DNA of 42,307 nucleotides from an uncultured Bifidobacterium sp. Its GTDB lineage: Bacteria; Actinomycetota; Actinomycetes; Actinomycetales; Bifidobacteriaceae. The notes under the pieces were generated by a model. That model saw nothing but the letters and a program-made list of their open reading frames with translations, ran no database searches and was not told the origin of the DNA. Where the stretch lies: positions 1 to 42,307 of the forward strand of contig NZ_CALYOY010000019.1 of assembly GCF_945269915.1 (NCBI RefSeq), in the 5' to 3' direction. Of this stretch, positions 32,997-42,029 are shown piece by piece (position 1 is the stretch's first letter; the number at the start of each line of letters is the position of its first letter). Position numbers and translations under genes: made by a program.

Positions 32997-35297
32997 TTAC
33001 CGAACGGTGAAGGCCACCTTCTGCAGGTCGTTTCTGCGTGAGGAGTGACCGATCAGCACCTCGAATTCTCCCGGCTCAACCTTCCGGTCGCCCTGGGCGT
33101 CAACCAGGGTGCAGTCCGACACGGGAATCCCGAAGTGGACCCGGGTGGTTTCACCGGCCTCCAGGTGGACCCTCCGGAAGGCCTTGAGTTCCCGGTCCGC
33201 CCAACTGACCGAGGTGACCAGGTCGCTGATGTAGACCTGGACGATTTCCGTTCCGGCCCGCCGACCGGTATTGGTCAGGTCGACCTCCACCTCGACCGTG
33301 TCCTCCGGACCCACCTCGGCCGGACCCGTGAGCCTGGGCTGCCCGTATGCAAAGGTGGTGTAGCCCTGACCCTCGCCGAAGGCGAAGGCCGGGTCCTGGG
33401 TCAGGTCGGCATACCGGTTGCCGTGCTGGCCCCGAATCTGGTTGTAGTAGACAGGCAACTGGCCGGCATGGCGGGGGAAGGTGATGGGCAGACGACCGGT
33501 GGGTTCGACCTGCCCGGTGAGGATCCGGGCCAGGGCACGCCCGCCCTGCATACCGGGGCTGGGAACCCAGATCAGGGCCTTGGCCGCCTCGGCGGAGGGT
33601 GGCAGGATCAGGGGCTTGGACGACATGAGGACGATGACCATGGGCTTGCCGGTCTCGGCCAGGGCATCCAGGAACCGGGCCTGGGGACCATACAGGTCCA
33701 GGGTGGCGGTCGAGCGACCCTCCCCCACCAGTTGGACCACATCACCGACCACGGCCACGATCAGGTCGCTGGCCTTGGCCGCCTCGATGGCCTGGTTGAA
33801 CCGGGCCTGGTCGACAAGGGCCGGGGCCGCCACCTTGGGCCGGGGCTGCCCATCCGGGTAGAGAGCCCCGTCGGGGTCATCCACCAGGCGGGCGATGTCG
33901 ATGCCGGAAGTGCAGGTCAGGGTCCAATCGTCGGGCAGTTCCTGGCGGAGGCCGTCGGCCACGGTGGAGATCATCTCCCTGGGCTGGTCCTGAATCCAGT
34001 CACACTGACCGGACCCGCCGGCCCAATCCCCCAACTGGTTCTGGGCATCGTCGATCAGGGGACCGACCAGGGCGATGGAGTGCGACTTTCCGTCCGCGCA
34101 ATGGCCCTGGTCATCCAGGCCGCCGAAGAGCGGCAGGGCACCCTTGTTTCGCAGAAGGACCATGGATTCCTCGGCCACATCCAGGTTGAGCTGCTGGTGC
34201 CCGGGGGAATTGATGACCACCTTCTGGGCCTGGGGATCAGGCAGGCGCGGGTCCTCGAAGAGTCCCAGACGGAACTTCAGGGCCAGGATATGACGAACGG
34301 CCCGGTCCAGGTCCTTCTCGCGGAGCATCCCCTGGTCCAGGGCGTCCAGGGCCCCCTGGTAGAAGCCGGGGGTGGTCATGACCAGGTCGTTGCCGGCCCT
34401 GACGGCGGCTGCGGCGGCGTGGGTGTAGTCGGGCTGGACCTTCTGCTCCCAGACCATGCGCCCCACGTTGTCCCAGTCGGTGATCAGGGTGCCCTGGTAG
34501 CCCCAGCTCCCCCGCAGAACATCGTTGAGAAGCCAGTCGTTGATGGTCACTGGTGTGCCGTCAATGGACTGGTAACCCAGCATGAAGGTGGCCACCCCCT
34601 CCTTGGCCAGGCGCTCGAAGGGCGGCAGGAACCATGAAAGGAGCTTGCGGTGGGAGAGGTCGGCCTCGGAGGCATCACGCCCTCCCTGGGTCTCGGAGTA
34701 CCCGGCGAAGTGCTTGGCCGTGGCCAGGACCGAGTCCTTGGCCAGAGAGCCGGACAGGGCCGAGCCGCCCTGATACCCCCGGACCAGGGCCGAAGCCATC
34801 TCGCCGATCAGGTAGGGGTCCTCGCCGAAGGTCTCGTCGACCCGACCCCACCTGGTGTCACGGGCGATGCAAAGAACCGGCGAGAAGGTCCAGTGGACAC
34901 CGGTCGTGGCCACCTCCCGTGCCGTGGCCCGTCCCATCCTCTCTACTAGGTCGGGATCGAAGGAGGCAGCCATGCCGAGTTGTTCGGGGAAGATCGTGGC
35001 ACCGCGGAAGAAGGAGTGCCCATGGATGCAGTCGTCACCGATCAGGAGGGGGATGCCCAGCCTGGTACGACCGGTGGCCCGGTTGGCCCTGATCATGTTC
35101 TCCGGAGAGACATGCAGGAGGGAACCGGCGTGCTGGTCGATCACTTCCTGATCCACATCCAGACGAGCATCCAGCTGCATCATCTGGCCGACCTTCTCCT
35201 CACGGGTCATGCGGCCCAAAAGGTCGTTCACCCGTTCATCCACCCCCAGCGCGGCATTCCTGTAAGGCATATCCTGCCTGTTCGCTTCCTGCACCAT
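32997..35297 (-). CDS. GH3 beta-glycosidase (BglX-like)
   Basis: A 766-residue family GH3 enzyme, likely a beta-glucosidase or beta-xylosidase. The TIM barrel has FSPVLCIARDTRWGR, GEDPYLIGEM, KHFAGYSE and LITDWDNVGR (nucleophile Asp274); the second domain has the acid/base candidate Glu in VGEGRSTATLDL; a fibronectin type III domain ends the protein (EVEVDLTNTGRRAGTEIVQVY). The layout matches BglX-type enzymes but there is no signal peptide, so it works in the cytoplasm. AAGGAAGG precedes ATG 35297. It is the last gene of a four-gene operon, 24 nt after the GH42 gene. Confidence 0.94.
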   Translation of the reverse strand: MVQEANRQDMPYRNAALGVDERVNDLLGRMTREEKVGQMMQLDARLDVDQEVIDQHAGSLLHVSPENMIRANRATGRTRLGIPLLIGDDCIHGHSFFRGATIFPEQLGMAASFDPDLVERMGRATAREVATTGVHWTFSPVLCIARDTRWGRVDETFGEDPYLIGEMASALVRGYQGGSALSGSLAKDSVLATAKHFAGYSETQGGRDASEADLSHRKLLSWFLPPFERLAKEGVATFMLGYQSIDGTPVTINDWLLNDVLRGSWGYQGTLITDWDNVGRMVWEQKVQPDYTHAAAAAVRAGNDLVMTTPGFYQGALDALDQGMLREKDLDRAVRHILALKFRLGLFEDPRLPDPQAQKVVINSPGHQQLNLDVAEESMVLLRNKGALPLFGGLDDQGHCADGKSHSIALVGPLIDDAQNQLGDWAGGSGQCDWIQDQPREMISTVADGLRQELPDDWTLTCTSGIDIARLVDDPDGALYPDGQPRPKVAAPALVDQARFNQAIEAAKASDLIVAVVGDVVQLVGEGRSTATLDLYGPQARFLDALAETGKPMVIVLMSSKPLILPPSAEAAKALIWVPSPGMQGGRALARILTGQVEPTGRLPITFPRHAGQLPVYYNQIRGQHGNRYADLTQDPAFAFGEGQGYTTFAYGQPRLTGPAEVGPEDTVEVEVDLTNTGRRAGTEIVQVYISDLVTSVSWADRELKAFRRVHLEAGETTRVHFGIPVSDCTLVDAQGDRKVEPGEFEVLIGHSSRRNDLQKVAFTVR

Positions 35298-35321
35298 ATG
35301 GGCACCTTCCTTATGAGATGA

Positions 35322-37439
35322 CTACTTGATGATGATCGCCAGATCCCAAGGACCGATGTTCAGGGTCTGCCCGGCTGAAATGCTGCGTTCCGGTTCCGAC
35401 TCCCCATCGGCCACCAGGAGGCGGCCTTCGAAGGGTGATTCGATTCGAACAGGTTCGGCACTGTAGTTGAGCAGATAGGTAACCTGTTCCCCCAGCGCGT
35501 TGATACCTTCCCGCACACTGACCTTACCAACCAGGTCCCTGGCCGGACCGGTGACACCTGCGGCATCAGCCGCCTCAGCGAGAAGACCCCGCATCCCCTC
35601 CGCCGAAGGAAGGGTGCCGATCCATTCGGCGCTGCCCCGACCGTAACCGTGACGGGTCACGGCCGCATACCGCCCCCAGACCGGATGGTCGTAATGCGCC
35701 AGGACCCGGGTACCGGGGTGTGCCTTCAAGAGCTCTATGAGTCCCTGGCTGACGGGACGATCGCCATCCGCCATGGTCAGGTCCAGATTCAGATCCTTGC
35801 CCGGACGGGTGAATTGGCTGTAGTCTATGCCGAATACCTCCGTCAGGAGGTGCGGAGCCTTGTCGTGCCAAACCTTCAGATTCTCATCGGTGACGAAGGA
35901 CCTGAGTGTTGCCACCAGATGACCGCCCCGCTCGACGTAACACGCAAGCGACTTCAGAGTTTCCTCATCCGTGCTGTACAGGGCAGGGACGATAAGCATG
36001 CCATAGCGTCCCAGAAGGTCGGCATCAGCCTGGTCATTGACGAAATCGCACTCGATGTTGAGCTCGAAGAGGGCGTCATAGACCCTCCTGACCACGTCGT
36101 TGTAGGAAATCTCCCCATCCCGACGGGGGAAACCCGTCTCCAGGGAGAACCAATTCAGAGCAGTCAGGGAATCGTTGCCCACCATGATGGCGACCTTGTT
36201 CCGCTTGTGGAGGTGCACCAGATGCTCCCCCACCTCCTTCTGCCCTATCTGCCTGCCGAACCGACCGGCCTCCTCATAGGTCGGATTGGGCTCCATATCA
36301 TGAGAGAGCAGACCCTTCCAGTAGGTCTCGAATGAGTTGTGGATGGAATGCCAATGCCAGTACATGACACCATCCGCCCCGGAGGCCAGGTGGCTATAGG
36401 CCTGAAGACGCAACTGCCCGGGATAGGGCAACCAACCGTGCTGCCCCTGGGCTTCGGTCTCCAGCACGAGATAATTGGCCCCGCCCTTGATGCTTCGGGC
36501 CATGTCCCCACCGAAGGCGATTTCCTTTCCGGTCAGGTCATCCTCAGTGGGGTGATAGATGTCCACTCCGGCGATATCCAGGCAGGGGGCCGCCTCGAAG
36601 TGATCGACTGCAGGCTGGACCCCATAGGACCAGCCCGGACTCCAATCAAAATCGAAATTATGGGTAACGAACTGGTCGTCGCGAGCGTATTCACGCACGA
36701 TGCCGGCCTGCCAGGCCAGGTACCGACTGACCTGCGTCCGGCGGAAGTGGTCAAAGGCAGCCCCCAGGGACCCGTTGATGGTCCCGGTGACATCGGGGAA
36801 GTCCTCCCAGGAATCAATCCTGTTGGACCAGTAATCCAAGCCGTAGGCGGCATTGAGGCGATCGAGATCGTCATCGAACCGCTGCCGCAGATCCTTGACG
36901 AAGAGCCGCTGCATGTCGGGCGAAACCGAGTCGTAGTACTTGGTTTCGTTATCGACCTGGTAGCCAATCACCTCTTTTCTCTGGGCGACATGGCTGATGA
37001 GCTTGCGGATGACCCGCTCGCCGTAGTAGCGGTAAGAGGGGTTGACGATGTCCATGATCTGTCGGGCCCCGTACCGGGTGGGCCCCTGGGGGGTGACCGC
37101 CAACACATCGGGATGCATGGCAGCCAACCAGGCCGGAACCGCATACGTGGGCGTACCGACGATGACATCGATACCCGCCCTGCCTGCAGCATCCAGGGCG
37201 CGGTCCACATGGGTGAAGTCGAAGAACCCGGGCTGGGGTTCCAAGGTGCTCCAGGTGGATTCGGCTATGCGGATGGTATTGATTCCAGCGGCCTTCATCA
37301 TGGCCATGTCCTGGTCCGTCCGCTGCTCCGGCATGTACTCGTCGTAGTAGGCGCACCCGAAGATCGTCCTGTCCGGAACACGGCCTTGAGGCCCATGTGG
37401 ATCCGACGAATCCCGGGATCGTGTGGTCTTATCAGACAT
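35322..37439 (-). CDS. GH42 beta-galactosidase
   Basis: A 705-residue family GH42 enzyme, hydrolysing terminal beta-galactosyl (in some members alpha-arabinosyl) bonds. Domain A is a TIM barrel with the acid/base Glu165 in YQVDNETKYY and the nucleophile Glu327 in YLVLETEAQG; a trimerisation domain (IVPALYSTDEETLKSL) and a small beta C-terminal domain follow. The usual DNEYG is DNETK, so the subsite around the acid/base may differ from lactose-active relatives. No signal peptide. The stop is 24 nt before GH3 and the start 13 nt after the GH30 stop. Confidence 0.93.
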   Translation of the reverse strand: MSDKTTRSRDSSDPHGPQGRVPDRTIFGCAYYDEYMPEQRTDQDMAMMKAAGINTIRIAESTWSTLEPQPGFFDFTHVDRALDAAGRAGIDVIVGTPTYAVPAWLAAMHPDVLAVTPQGPTRYGARQIMDIVNPSYRYYGERVIRKLISHVAQRKEVIGYQVDNETKYYDSVSPDMQRLFVKDLRQRFDDDLDRLNAAYGLDYWSNRIDSWEDFPDVTGTINGSLGAAFDHFRRTQVSRYLAWQAGIVREYARDDQFVTHNFDFDWSPGWSYGVQPAVDHFEAAPCLDIAGVDIYHPTEDDLTGKEIAFGGDMARSIKGGANYLVLETEAQGQHGWLPYPGQLRLQAYSHLASGADGVMYWHWHSIHNSFETYWKGLLSHDMEPNPTYEEAGRFGRQIGQKEVGEHLVHLHKRNKVAIMVGNDSLTALNWFSLETGFPRRDGEISYNDVVRRVYDALFELNIECDFVNDQADADLLGRYGMLIVPALYSTDEETLKSLACYVERGGHLVATLRSFVTDENLKVWHDKAPHLLTEVFGIDYSQFTRPGKDLNLDLTMADGDRPVSQGLIELLKAHPGTRVLAHYDHPVWGRYAAVTRHGYGRGSAEWIGTLPSAEGMRGLLAEAADAAGVTGPARDLVGKVSVREGINALGEQVTYLLNYSAEPVRIESPFEGRLLVADGESEPERSISAGQTLNIGPWDLAIIIK

Positions 37440-37452
37440 TGGAATCTCCGAT

Positions 37453-38820
37453 CTACAGGAGGAAGGTGTTGAAGGAGCGCGGTTCCAGCGTCACCCGGAA
37501 CCCCTGCGCGGAGCTTGCACCACGCTCTCCTGATGAGAAGGAGAAGGGCATGGGGCGGTCCAGGGCGTTCTGAGCGACTACCACAATCGTACCGTCAGGG
37601 TTCCTGAAGGCCAGTGACATGGAGCTGAAGTGCCCCCGGGTTTCAAGGAGTCGGGCGCCCGGACGCACGTAGTGGGAAAAGTGCCTCATCACGTAGTATT
37701 CAGGGTTACGCCGGACCACGCCGGTTGCCGTATCAATCGAGAAAAGGGAGTTCTGCCTCCACCCCCAGGTCGATATGCCCTCGCCCAGGATCATGTTCCA
37801 ATAGGTGTAACAGGTGGCTCCGGCACGGAAGTAACGGTTGATCAGGGAGAAGACGTACTCTGCGTACTCCCAGGTGTTGTTGCCCATGCCGCATTCGGAT
37901 TCCGTCTGCTCCAGCTCGATCTCGGGCCAGGACTGATGGGTGCGCTCGATGTCGTGCTGGCCTGCCCACTGGTACCCGATTCCGGAGATGTACCGACGGC
38001 ACTCGTCATCGAACAGGATGTTGTCAACATACCTGTTGTAGTTCTCCAGGGTGATGCCCTCGGGACCGAACTTCATGTCCTCGGGACCGTTGAGGGTACC
38101 CAGGAAGATGGAGGTCTCGGGAGCCTCCTTGGCGAAGAGCGGTCCCAGATAGTCACGGATGAAGATGCGCATGTCCTCACTTGACCAGAGGCAGGATGGA
38201 AACTTCTGATCGGCGAAGACCTCGTTCTGGACATGGAGCTGATCGATGTGGATGCCCCGTCTGTCATATTCCTGCACGTACCTGAGAAGGTAACGGGCAT
38301 AGGCTTTGAGGTTCTCGGGGGTCATGACGATACGGCCGTAGTTGTAGGCCTTTGGATTCTTCATCCAGGTGGGAGGGCTCCAGGGGCTGGCGAAGAGCCC
38401 CATGCCCGGTTGGAGCTCCTGGGCACGACGGATATAGGGAATCAGCGTCTGTTCATCGTGCTCGACACTGAAATCTTCCAGACCGTAGTCGCCATCGGTC
38501 TCGTCGTAGCTGTACCAGCCTGCAGCGAAGTCATTGGCCGCGACCGGGGTCCGGTTGAAGGCCAGATTCAGTTCATCGGGGCTGAAGAGATCCCGGATGA
38601 TCCGGTCCTGGTCCTCCCTCCCCAGCTTCTGCAGGGGCAACCAGCCGAGCTCATTGAAGCATCCTCCGAACCCTCTCAGGGTCTGAAGTTCCTTGCCGGT
38701 TGACACCAGGTCCTGAGAAGCTGCCGCCACCCCGACATCAAGGTGCCGGGTCTGCAGTGTCTGATCCCGCGTGGTCTCGATCCATACCGGTTCTGCATCG
38801 GAAGAGGTATTCATGGTCAT
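37453..38820 (-). CDS. GH30 glycosidase
   Basis: A 455-residue family GH30 enzyme. The (beta/alpha)8 part has RGFGGCFNELGW, the very typical FASPWSPPTWMKNP, the acid/base Glu200 in LHVQNEVF and the nucleophile Glu in LEQTESECG; the C-terminal beta-domain ends in RVTLEPRSFNTFLL. Family members include beta-glucosidases, beta-1,6-glucanases/galactanases and beta-xylosidases; the sequence does not settle which. There is no signal peptide. AAAGGAG 8 nt before ATG 38820 supports the start. It follows the MFS gene with a hairpin in the gap and is 13 nt from GH42. Confidence 0.92.
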   Translation of the reverse strand: MTMNTSSDAEPVWIETTRDQTLQTRHLDVGVAAASQDLVSTGKELQTLRGFGGCFNELGWLPLQKLGREDQDRIIRDLFSPDELNLAFNRTPVAANDFAAGWYSYDETDGDYGLEDFSVEHDEQTLIPYIRRAQELQPGMGLFASPWSPPTWMKNPKAYNYGRIVMTPENLKAYARYLLRYVQEYDRRGIHIDQLHVQNEVFADQKFPSCLWSSEDMRIFIRDYLGPLFAKEAPETSIFLGTLNGPEDMKFGPEGITLENYNRYVDNILFDDECRRYISGIGYQWAGQHDIERTHQSWPEIELEQTESECGMGNNTWEYAEYVFSLINRYFRAGATCYTYWNMILGEGISTWGWRQNSLFSIDTATGVVRRNPEYYVMRHFSHYVRPGARLLETRGHFSSMSLAFRNPDGTIVVVAQNALDRPMPFSFSSGERGASSAQGFRVTLEPRSFNTFLL

Positions 38821-38857
38821 GGTTTCCGCTCCTTTTGTGGATTGCTTGTCTGTACCA

Positions 38858-38898
38858 ACCCCGCTCGCACACCAAAACGTTGTGATCGTGAGCGGGGT
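38858..38898 (-). other. Intercistronic stem-loop between permease and GH30
   Basis: ACCCCGCTC and GAGCGGGGT form a 9-bp perfect stem (38858-38866 with 38890-38898), extendable by a G/U and a C/G pair, in the 97-nt gap between permease and GH30. There is no T-run on the minus strand, so it would not be a full terminator. It resembles the hairpin in the same position of the sucrose operon. Confidence 0.65.
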
Positions 38899-38917
38899 CA
38901 AGCATTTGATTCTTTAT

Positions 38918-40252
38918 TTATTTGACGCCCTTGATCGTCATGATGAAGACGCAGCCGATCAGAGCAGCGGCGATGGCTGTGGGGAAGGCAGCGGCATAAC
39001 CCCAGGTCAGGGTGATGAAGGACATGACCAGAGGACCCGTCATCTGGCCAAGTGTGGTGGCCAGGTTGAGGATACCGAGGTCCTTGCCCGCCTCATCCTT
39101 GCTGGGCAGAACATCGACGTTCAGAGCTTGATCGACCGAGGAATAGACACCATATCCGAAGCCGGCGATGCCTGCATAGAGGTACATGCCCATGACCGTC
39201 GGGCTGACCCACGGCATGGCGATGCCGATGGCAAAGAGTACCGAGGCGATGATCACAGGCACCTTGCGGCGGCCGATGATGTCCGATATGGGCCCTGAGA
39301 CCAGGGAACCCAGGAGGGATACGACCATCGTGATGATGGACATGACGGAGATGGTGGCGGCGGCCTGGGTCACCGACTGCCCCACGTACTTCTCGACGAT
39401 GTACATCTGGTAGGCGGAGATCATCTGGTAGCTCAACAGCATGCAGAGCCTGCCGGCAAAGGCCTTGTAGAAGTCGTGAGCTCCATGGAAGCGTGGCGGC
39501 TGGAAGGACCTGAGAACGTCCTTGAAGGTGCCCTCGTCCTTGGGCAGGTAGGCGGCGGAACTTTCCCTGGGCATGATCAGTATGGCCACGATGCCACCGA
39601 GGAACATGAGCACGCCGGCGAGGATGAAGCCTGGGAGCATATGGGTCACCATGGATGCACCGATCAGGGAACCGATGGGCGAGCCGATGGTGGAACCTGC
39701 ACCGTAGAAGGCGGACAGGGTTCCACGCACGCCCGAGGGCACACGGTCAGACAGGATGGCCACCATGGGGGCGATCATGCAGTTCAGACCGAACATGCAG
39801 AGACAGTACACGATGGTCAACAGGATCGGGTTTGTGGTCATACCCGTCAAGAAGAGGGTCACACCGCCCAGGAGAGCGCCTCCGATGATCCAGGGGGTCC
39901 TGCGACCGTACCGGGAACGGCTGCGATCCGAGAAATTACCGAAAAGCAGGTTGGAAACCAGCGAGGCCACGGCGGTACAGGCATTGACGATGCCCATCAA
40001 TGCCTCTGGAGCCACACCCGGTACCTGCTTCAGATGCTCTGGCAGGAGCACGATGCTGACGATTCCCAACCCCGACATCCACAGAACACCGAACAACAGG
40101 AAGCTCGCGCCAAACCTGAGCAGGGTCTTCCTGGGTACCGGCTTACCTGTTTCGGGCGATAGCAGCGGATCCTTTTCGGCTGCGGCCAGGGCTGCCTTGT
40201 GCGCCTGCAGACGCTCTGAATTCCCCAACTCCGGGGTTACCGAGTCGCTCAT
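38918..40252 (-). CDS. MFS glycoside transporter
   Basis: A 444-residue permease with about 12 helices, of the sugar-transporting MFS branch that includes SLC45-like and GPH-like proteins. Helix 2-3 shows LLFGNFSDRSRSRYGRRTPWIIGG, a typical loop, and the second half has SGPISDIIGRRKVPVII. It should import a glycoside for the three glycosidases encoded after it. GAAAGAGG 8 nt upstream supports ATG 40252; ATG 40288 is possible. It is first in the operon, behind a promoter covered by a palindrome and divergent from the tetR gene. Confidence 0.91.
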   Translation of the reverse strand: MSDSVTPELGNSERLQAHKAALAAAEKDPLLSPETGKPVPRKTLLRFGASFLLFGVLWMSGLGIVSIVLLPEHLKQVPGVAPEALMGIVNACTAVASLVSNLLFGNFSDRSRSRYGRRTPWIIGGALLGGVTLFLTGMTTNPILLTIVYCLCMFGLNCMIAPMVAILSDRVPSGVRGTLSAFYGAGSTIGSPIGSLIGASMVTHMLPGFILAGVLMFLGGIVAILIMPRESSAAYLPKDEGTFKDVLRSFQPPRFHGAHDFYKAFAGRLCMLLSYQMISAYQMYIVEKYVGQSVTQAAATISVMSIITMVVSLLGSLVSGPISDIIGRRKVPVIIASVLFAIGIAMPWVSPTVMGMYLYAGIAGFGYGVYSSVDQALNVDVLPSKDEAGKDLGILNLATTLGQMTGPLVMSFITLTWGYAAAFPTAIAAALIGCVFIMTIKGVK

Positions 40253-40309
40253 CGTGTCGACCTCTTTCACACTAGTCTTCTCTGACATATCCAATGCATG
40301 GTAGGCAAC

Positions 40310-40331
40310 ATATCTAATATGCATTAGATAT
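40310..40331. promoter_or_regulatory. TetR-type operator palindrome
   Basis: A perfect inverted repeat with 9-bp arms, ATATCTAAT and ATTAGATAT, around ATGC. It lies just downstream of the -10 of the glycoside operon, where a bound repressor would block transcription. The divergent TetR-family protein is the likely ligand. Confidence 0.7.
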
Positions 40332-40334
40332 TTA

Positions 40335-40364
40335 TATCTAACGACCACTCGATAAGTTTGTCAA
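40335..40364 (-). promoter_or_regulatory. Promoter of the MFS-GH30-GH42-GH3 operon
   Basis: On the minus strand a perfect TTGACA (40364-40359) is followed after 18 bp by TAGATA (40340-40335). The -10 is weak, but the -35 is exact and the operator palindrome lies directly after it. Confidence 0.6.
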
Positions 40365-40546
40365 GTCGCTGATCTAATTACCGTCGAGAAGCTCGCCCTT
40401 TCTGCTCCAGAGGAAATCCGGAGGGCGGAATCGTCCCCAAGCCATGCTGCCGAGGCTCTGTACGCCCGTCCCCATGTAGGATGAATAGCATCGAACCGGA
40501 AATGACCGAGCACATAAGGAAGAAAAGGAGCTGCAGGACCACAGAC

Positions 40547-41164
40547 ATGGCGAGCCGAACCAGAAAAACCCCGGAAACCAGACGAGCGGAAATTACCCGG
40601 GCCGCAGCTCACCTCATTAGCCGGCATGGCTATAACGGCATCTCGCTCAAGGATGTAGCCGACCTGGTGGGGATGTCACAGCCCGGCATTCTCCATTATG
40701 TAGGCAGCAAGGAAGGCCTGCTCTCCCTCCTCGTCACCGATATCTATGATGTCAACGGCACACCCGAGGAATTCGTCCAGACGGGACTACCCGGATCAGA
40801 TCCAACCCACCCCCGTCTTCCGGCCTATTTCGATTACCTGGTTGAGCATAATGCCGGACGGCCCGAACTCACCCGGCTCTATACGGTCCTGCAAACAGAG
40901 GCCATTGCACCCAACCACCCCCTGCATGACTATTTCATCCGCAGACCAGACAGCGTATGGGAACATTATTCCGCCTTTCCTTGGAAACTCCCCGACGGCC
41001 TGGAGTGGGAAAGGGACATGCGGGACTACGTTAGGATGAGCCTGGAAGTCATGGACGGCATTCAGATACGTCTGCTGCGCAAGCCGGAGATCGACTATGT
41101 CCAGGAGTGGAGACGGTTCGGGAACCTGCTCTTCCCCTCCCCGACCTGGGATGACTGCCGCTGA
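40547..41164 (+). CDS. TetR-family regulator of the glycoside operon
   Basis: A 205-residue one-component regulator. The N-terminus has the TetR DNA-binding domain: TPETRRAEITRAAAHLISRHGYNGISLKDVADLVGMSQPGILHYVGSKEGLL shows the helix-turn-helix (given here by its start and end; residues about 9-60). The C-terminal half (about 70-190) is the ligand-binding and dimer domain. Start ATG 40547 is preferred because AGGA lies 8 nt upstream and little precedes the DNA-binding domain; ATG 40481 and 40502 are also possible. It is divergent from the MFS gene and probably represses it through the 40310-40331 palindrome, with a sugar as inducer (inference). Confidence 0.92.
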   Translation: MASRTRKTPETRRAEITRAAAHLISRHGYNGISLKDVADLVGMSQPGILHYVGSKEGLLSLLVTDIYDVNGTPEEFVQTGLPGSDPTHPRLPAYFDYLVEHNAGRPELTRLYTVLQTEAIAPNHPLHDYFIRRPDSVWEHYSAFPWKLPDGLEWERDMRDYVRMSLEVMDGIQIRLLRKPEIDYVQEWRRFGNLLFPSPTWDDCR

Positions 41165-41245
41165 CCGAAATCACCGTGACCGGACGGATGCAAGACGGGG
41201 ATGTCCGGCCAAACCGATCACACCAGTCCGATGCAATGCATGGAA

Positions 41246-41899
41246 TCAGCCTTCCTGGCCCATTCTGAAGGGACGGACGTCATAGGGGGCCTGGTACCTG
41301 CGGTCCTTCCAGAAGTACTTATAGTCGTGGTCGTCAATGGGTCGAACGACCGTGCAGGGGTGACCGTAGGCAACCACGTCGGAGGGAATGTCCTTGCTGA
41401 CCAGGGATCCGGCCCCGATGACCGTATTGTCTCCGATGGTAACACCCGGCATGATGATGGCCCCGGCCCCGATCCACACGTTTCTGCCGATGGTGACCGG
41501 AACCGTGAACTGGGGAGTACCGCACTCGCGCACATCGGGGCGGATGGCGTGGCCTGTGGTGACGATGGTGACGTTGGGTCCGAACATGGTGTGGTCGCCG
41601 ATATCGATACGCCCGTCATCCACCAAAACCAGGTTGAAGTTGGCGTAGCACCTGCTCCCCCAGTAGGTGTTGCAGGCCCAATTGGCCCGGACCGGCCCCT
41701 CCACCCAGCTTCCGTCGCCGAAGGAACCGAACATCTTCCTGCAGAGGGCCTGCTTCTCCTCCACCTGGGAGGGACGGCAGGCATTGAAGTCAAAGACCAT
41801 ATCCTGTTGGGCGTCCTGGATCTCCTTCATCTCGGGCGTATCGGCAATATAGATCTGGTCGGTGTCCAGTAGTGCCATGATCTCCTCGCGGCTGGTCAT
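41246..41899 (-). CDS. LacA/Maa-type sugar O-acetyltransferase
   Basis: A 217-residue left-handed beta-helix acetyltransferase. It has the N-terminal Maa region (MALLDTDQIYIADTPEM), the hexapeptide repeats (VTIGRNVWIGAGAIIMPGVT and IGDNTVIGAGSLVSKDIP) and the catalytic His in VTTGHAIRPD. Members move acetyl from acetyl-CoA to the 6-OH of galactosides, maltose or glucose, possibly as a detoxification step for sugars that cannot be used. GAGGGG precedes ATG 41899. The gene lies beside, but not in, the beta-glycoside operon. Confidence 0.94.
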   Translation of the reverse strand: MTSREEIMALLDTDQIYIADTPEMKEIQDAQQDMVFDFNACRPSQVEEKQALCRKMFGSFGDGSWVEGPVRANWACNTYWGSRCYANFNLVLVDDGRIDIGDHTMFGPNVTIVTTGHAIRPDVRECGTPQFTVPVTIGRNVWIGAGAIIMPGVTIGDNTVIGAGSLVSKDIPSDVVAYGHPCTVVRPIDDHDYKYFWKDRRYQAPYDVRPFRMGQEG

Positions 41900-41986
41900 G
41901 GATACCCCTCTCTCTCCTTGGTTCTGACGGACCTCCCCACGGTGGGGCGGGCCGTATTCACCCCTCCGGATGGAAGGTGAACGGTT

Positions 41987-42024
41987 CCGGGTCGGCGGGT
42001 GCCATTTACACTCGCCGGCCCCGG
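41987..42024 (-). terminator. Hairpin after the partial gene at the right edge
   Basis: Imperfect stem with paired blocks CCGGG/CCCGG, CGGCG/CGCCG and GTG/CAC and small bulges, 5 nt after the stop codon of the minus-strand gene. No T-run follows. Probable terminator. Confidence 0.5.
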
Positions 42025-42029
42025 CTTGG

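Larger units (their letters stand above)
40253..40546. other. Control region between tetR and the glycoside operon
   Basis: About 290 bp of AT-richer sequence with the minus-strand promoter at 40335-40364 and the palindrome at 40310-40331. Extra half-sites ATATCTAA (40334-40341) and ATCTAATTA (40372-40380 area) suggest more than one repressor contact, which could also let TetR control its own gene. No gene is seen here. Confidence 0.5.

Noticed and set aside
33045..34637. 530-codon open frame opposite the GH3 gene
   Set aside because: Antisense to GH3 catalytic motifs; low-complexity Gly/Asp/Val composition.
41935..41947. Palindrome CCCCAC-G-GTGGGG upstream of the acetyltransferase gene
   Set aside because: Short and made only of G/C-rich bases common in this genome; not enough to call an operator.
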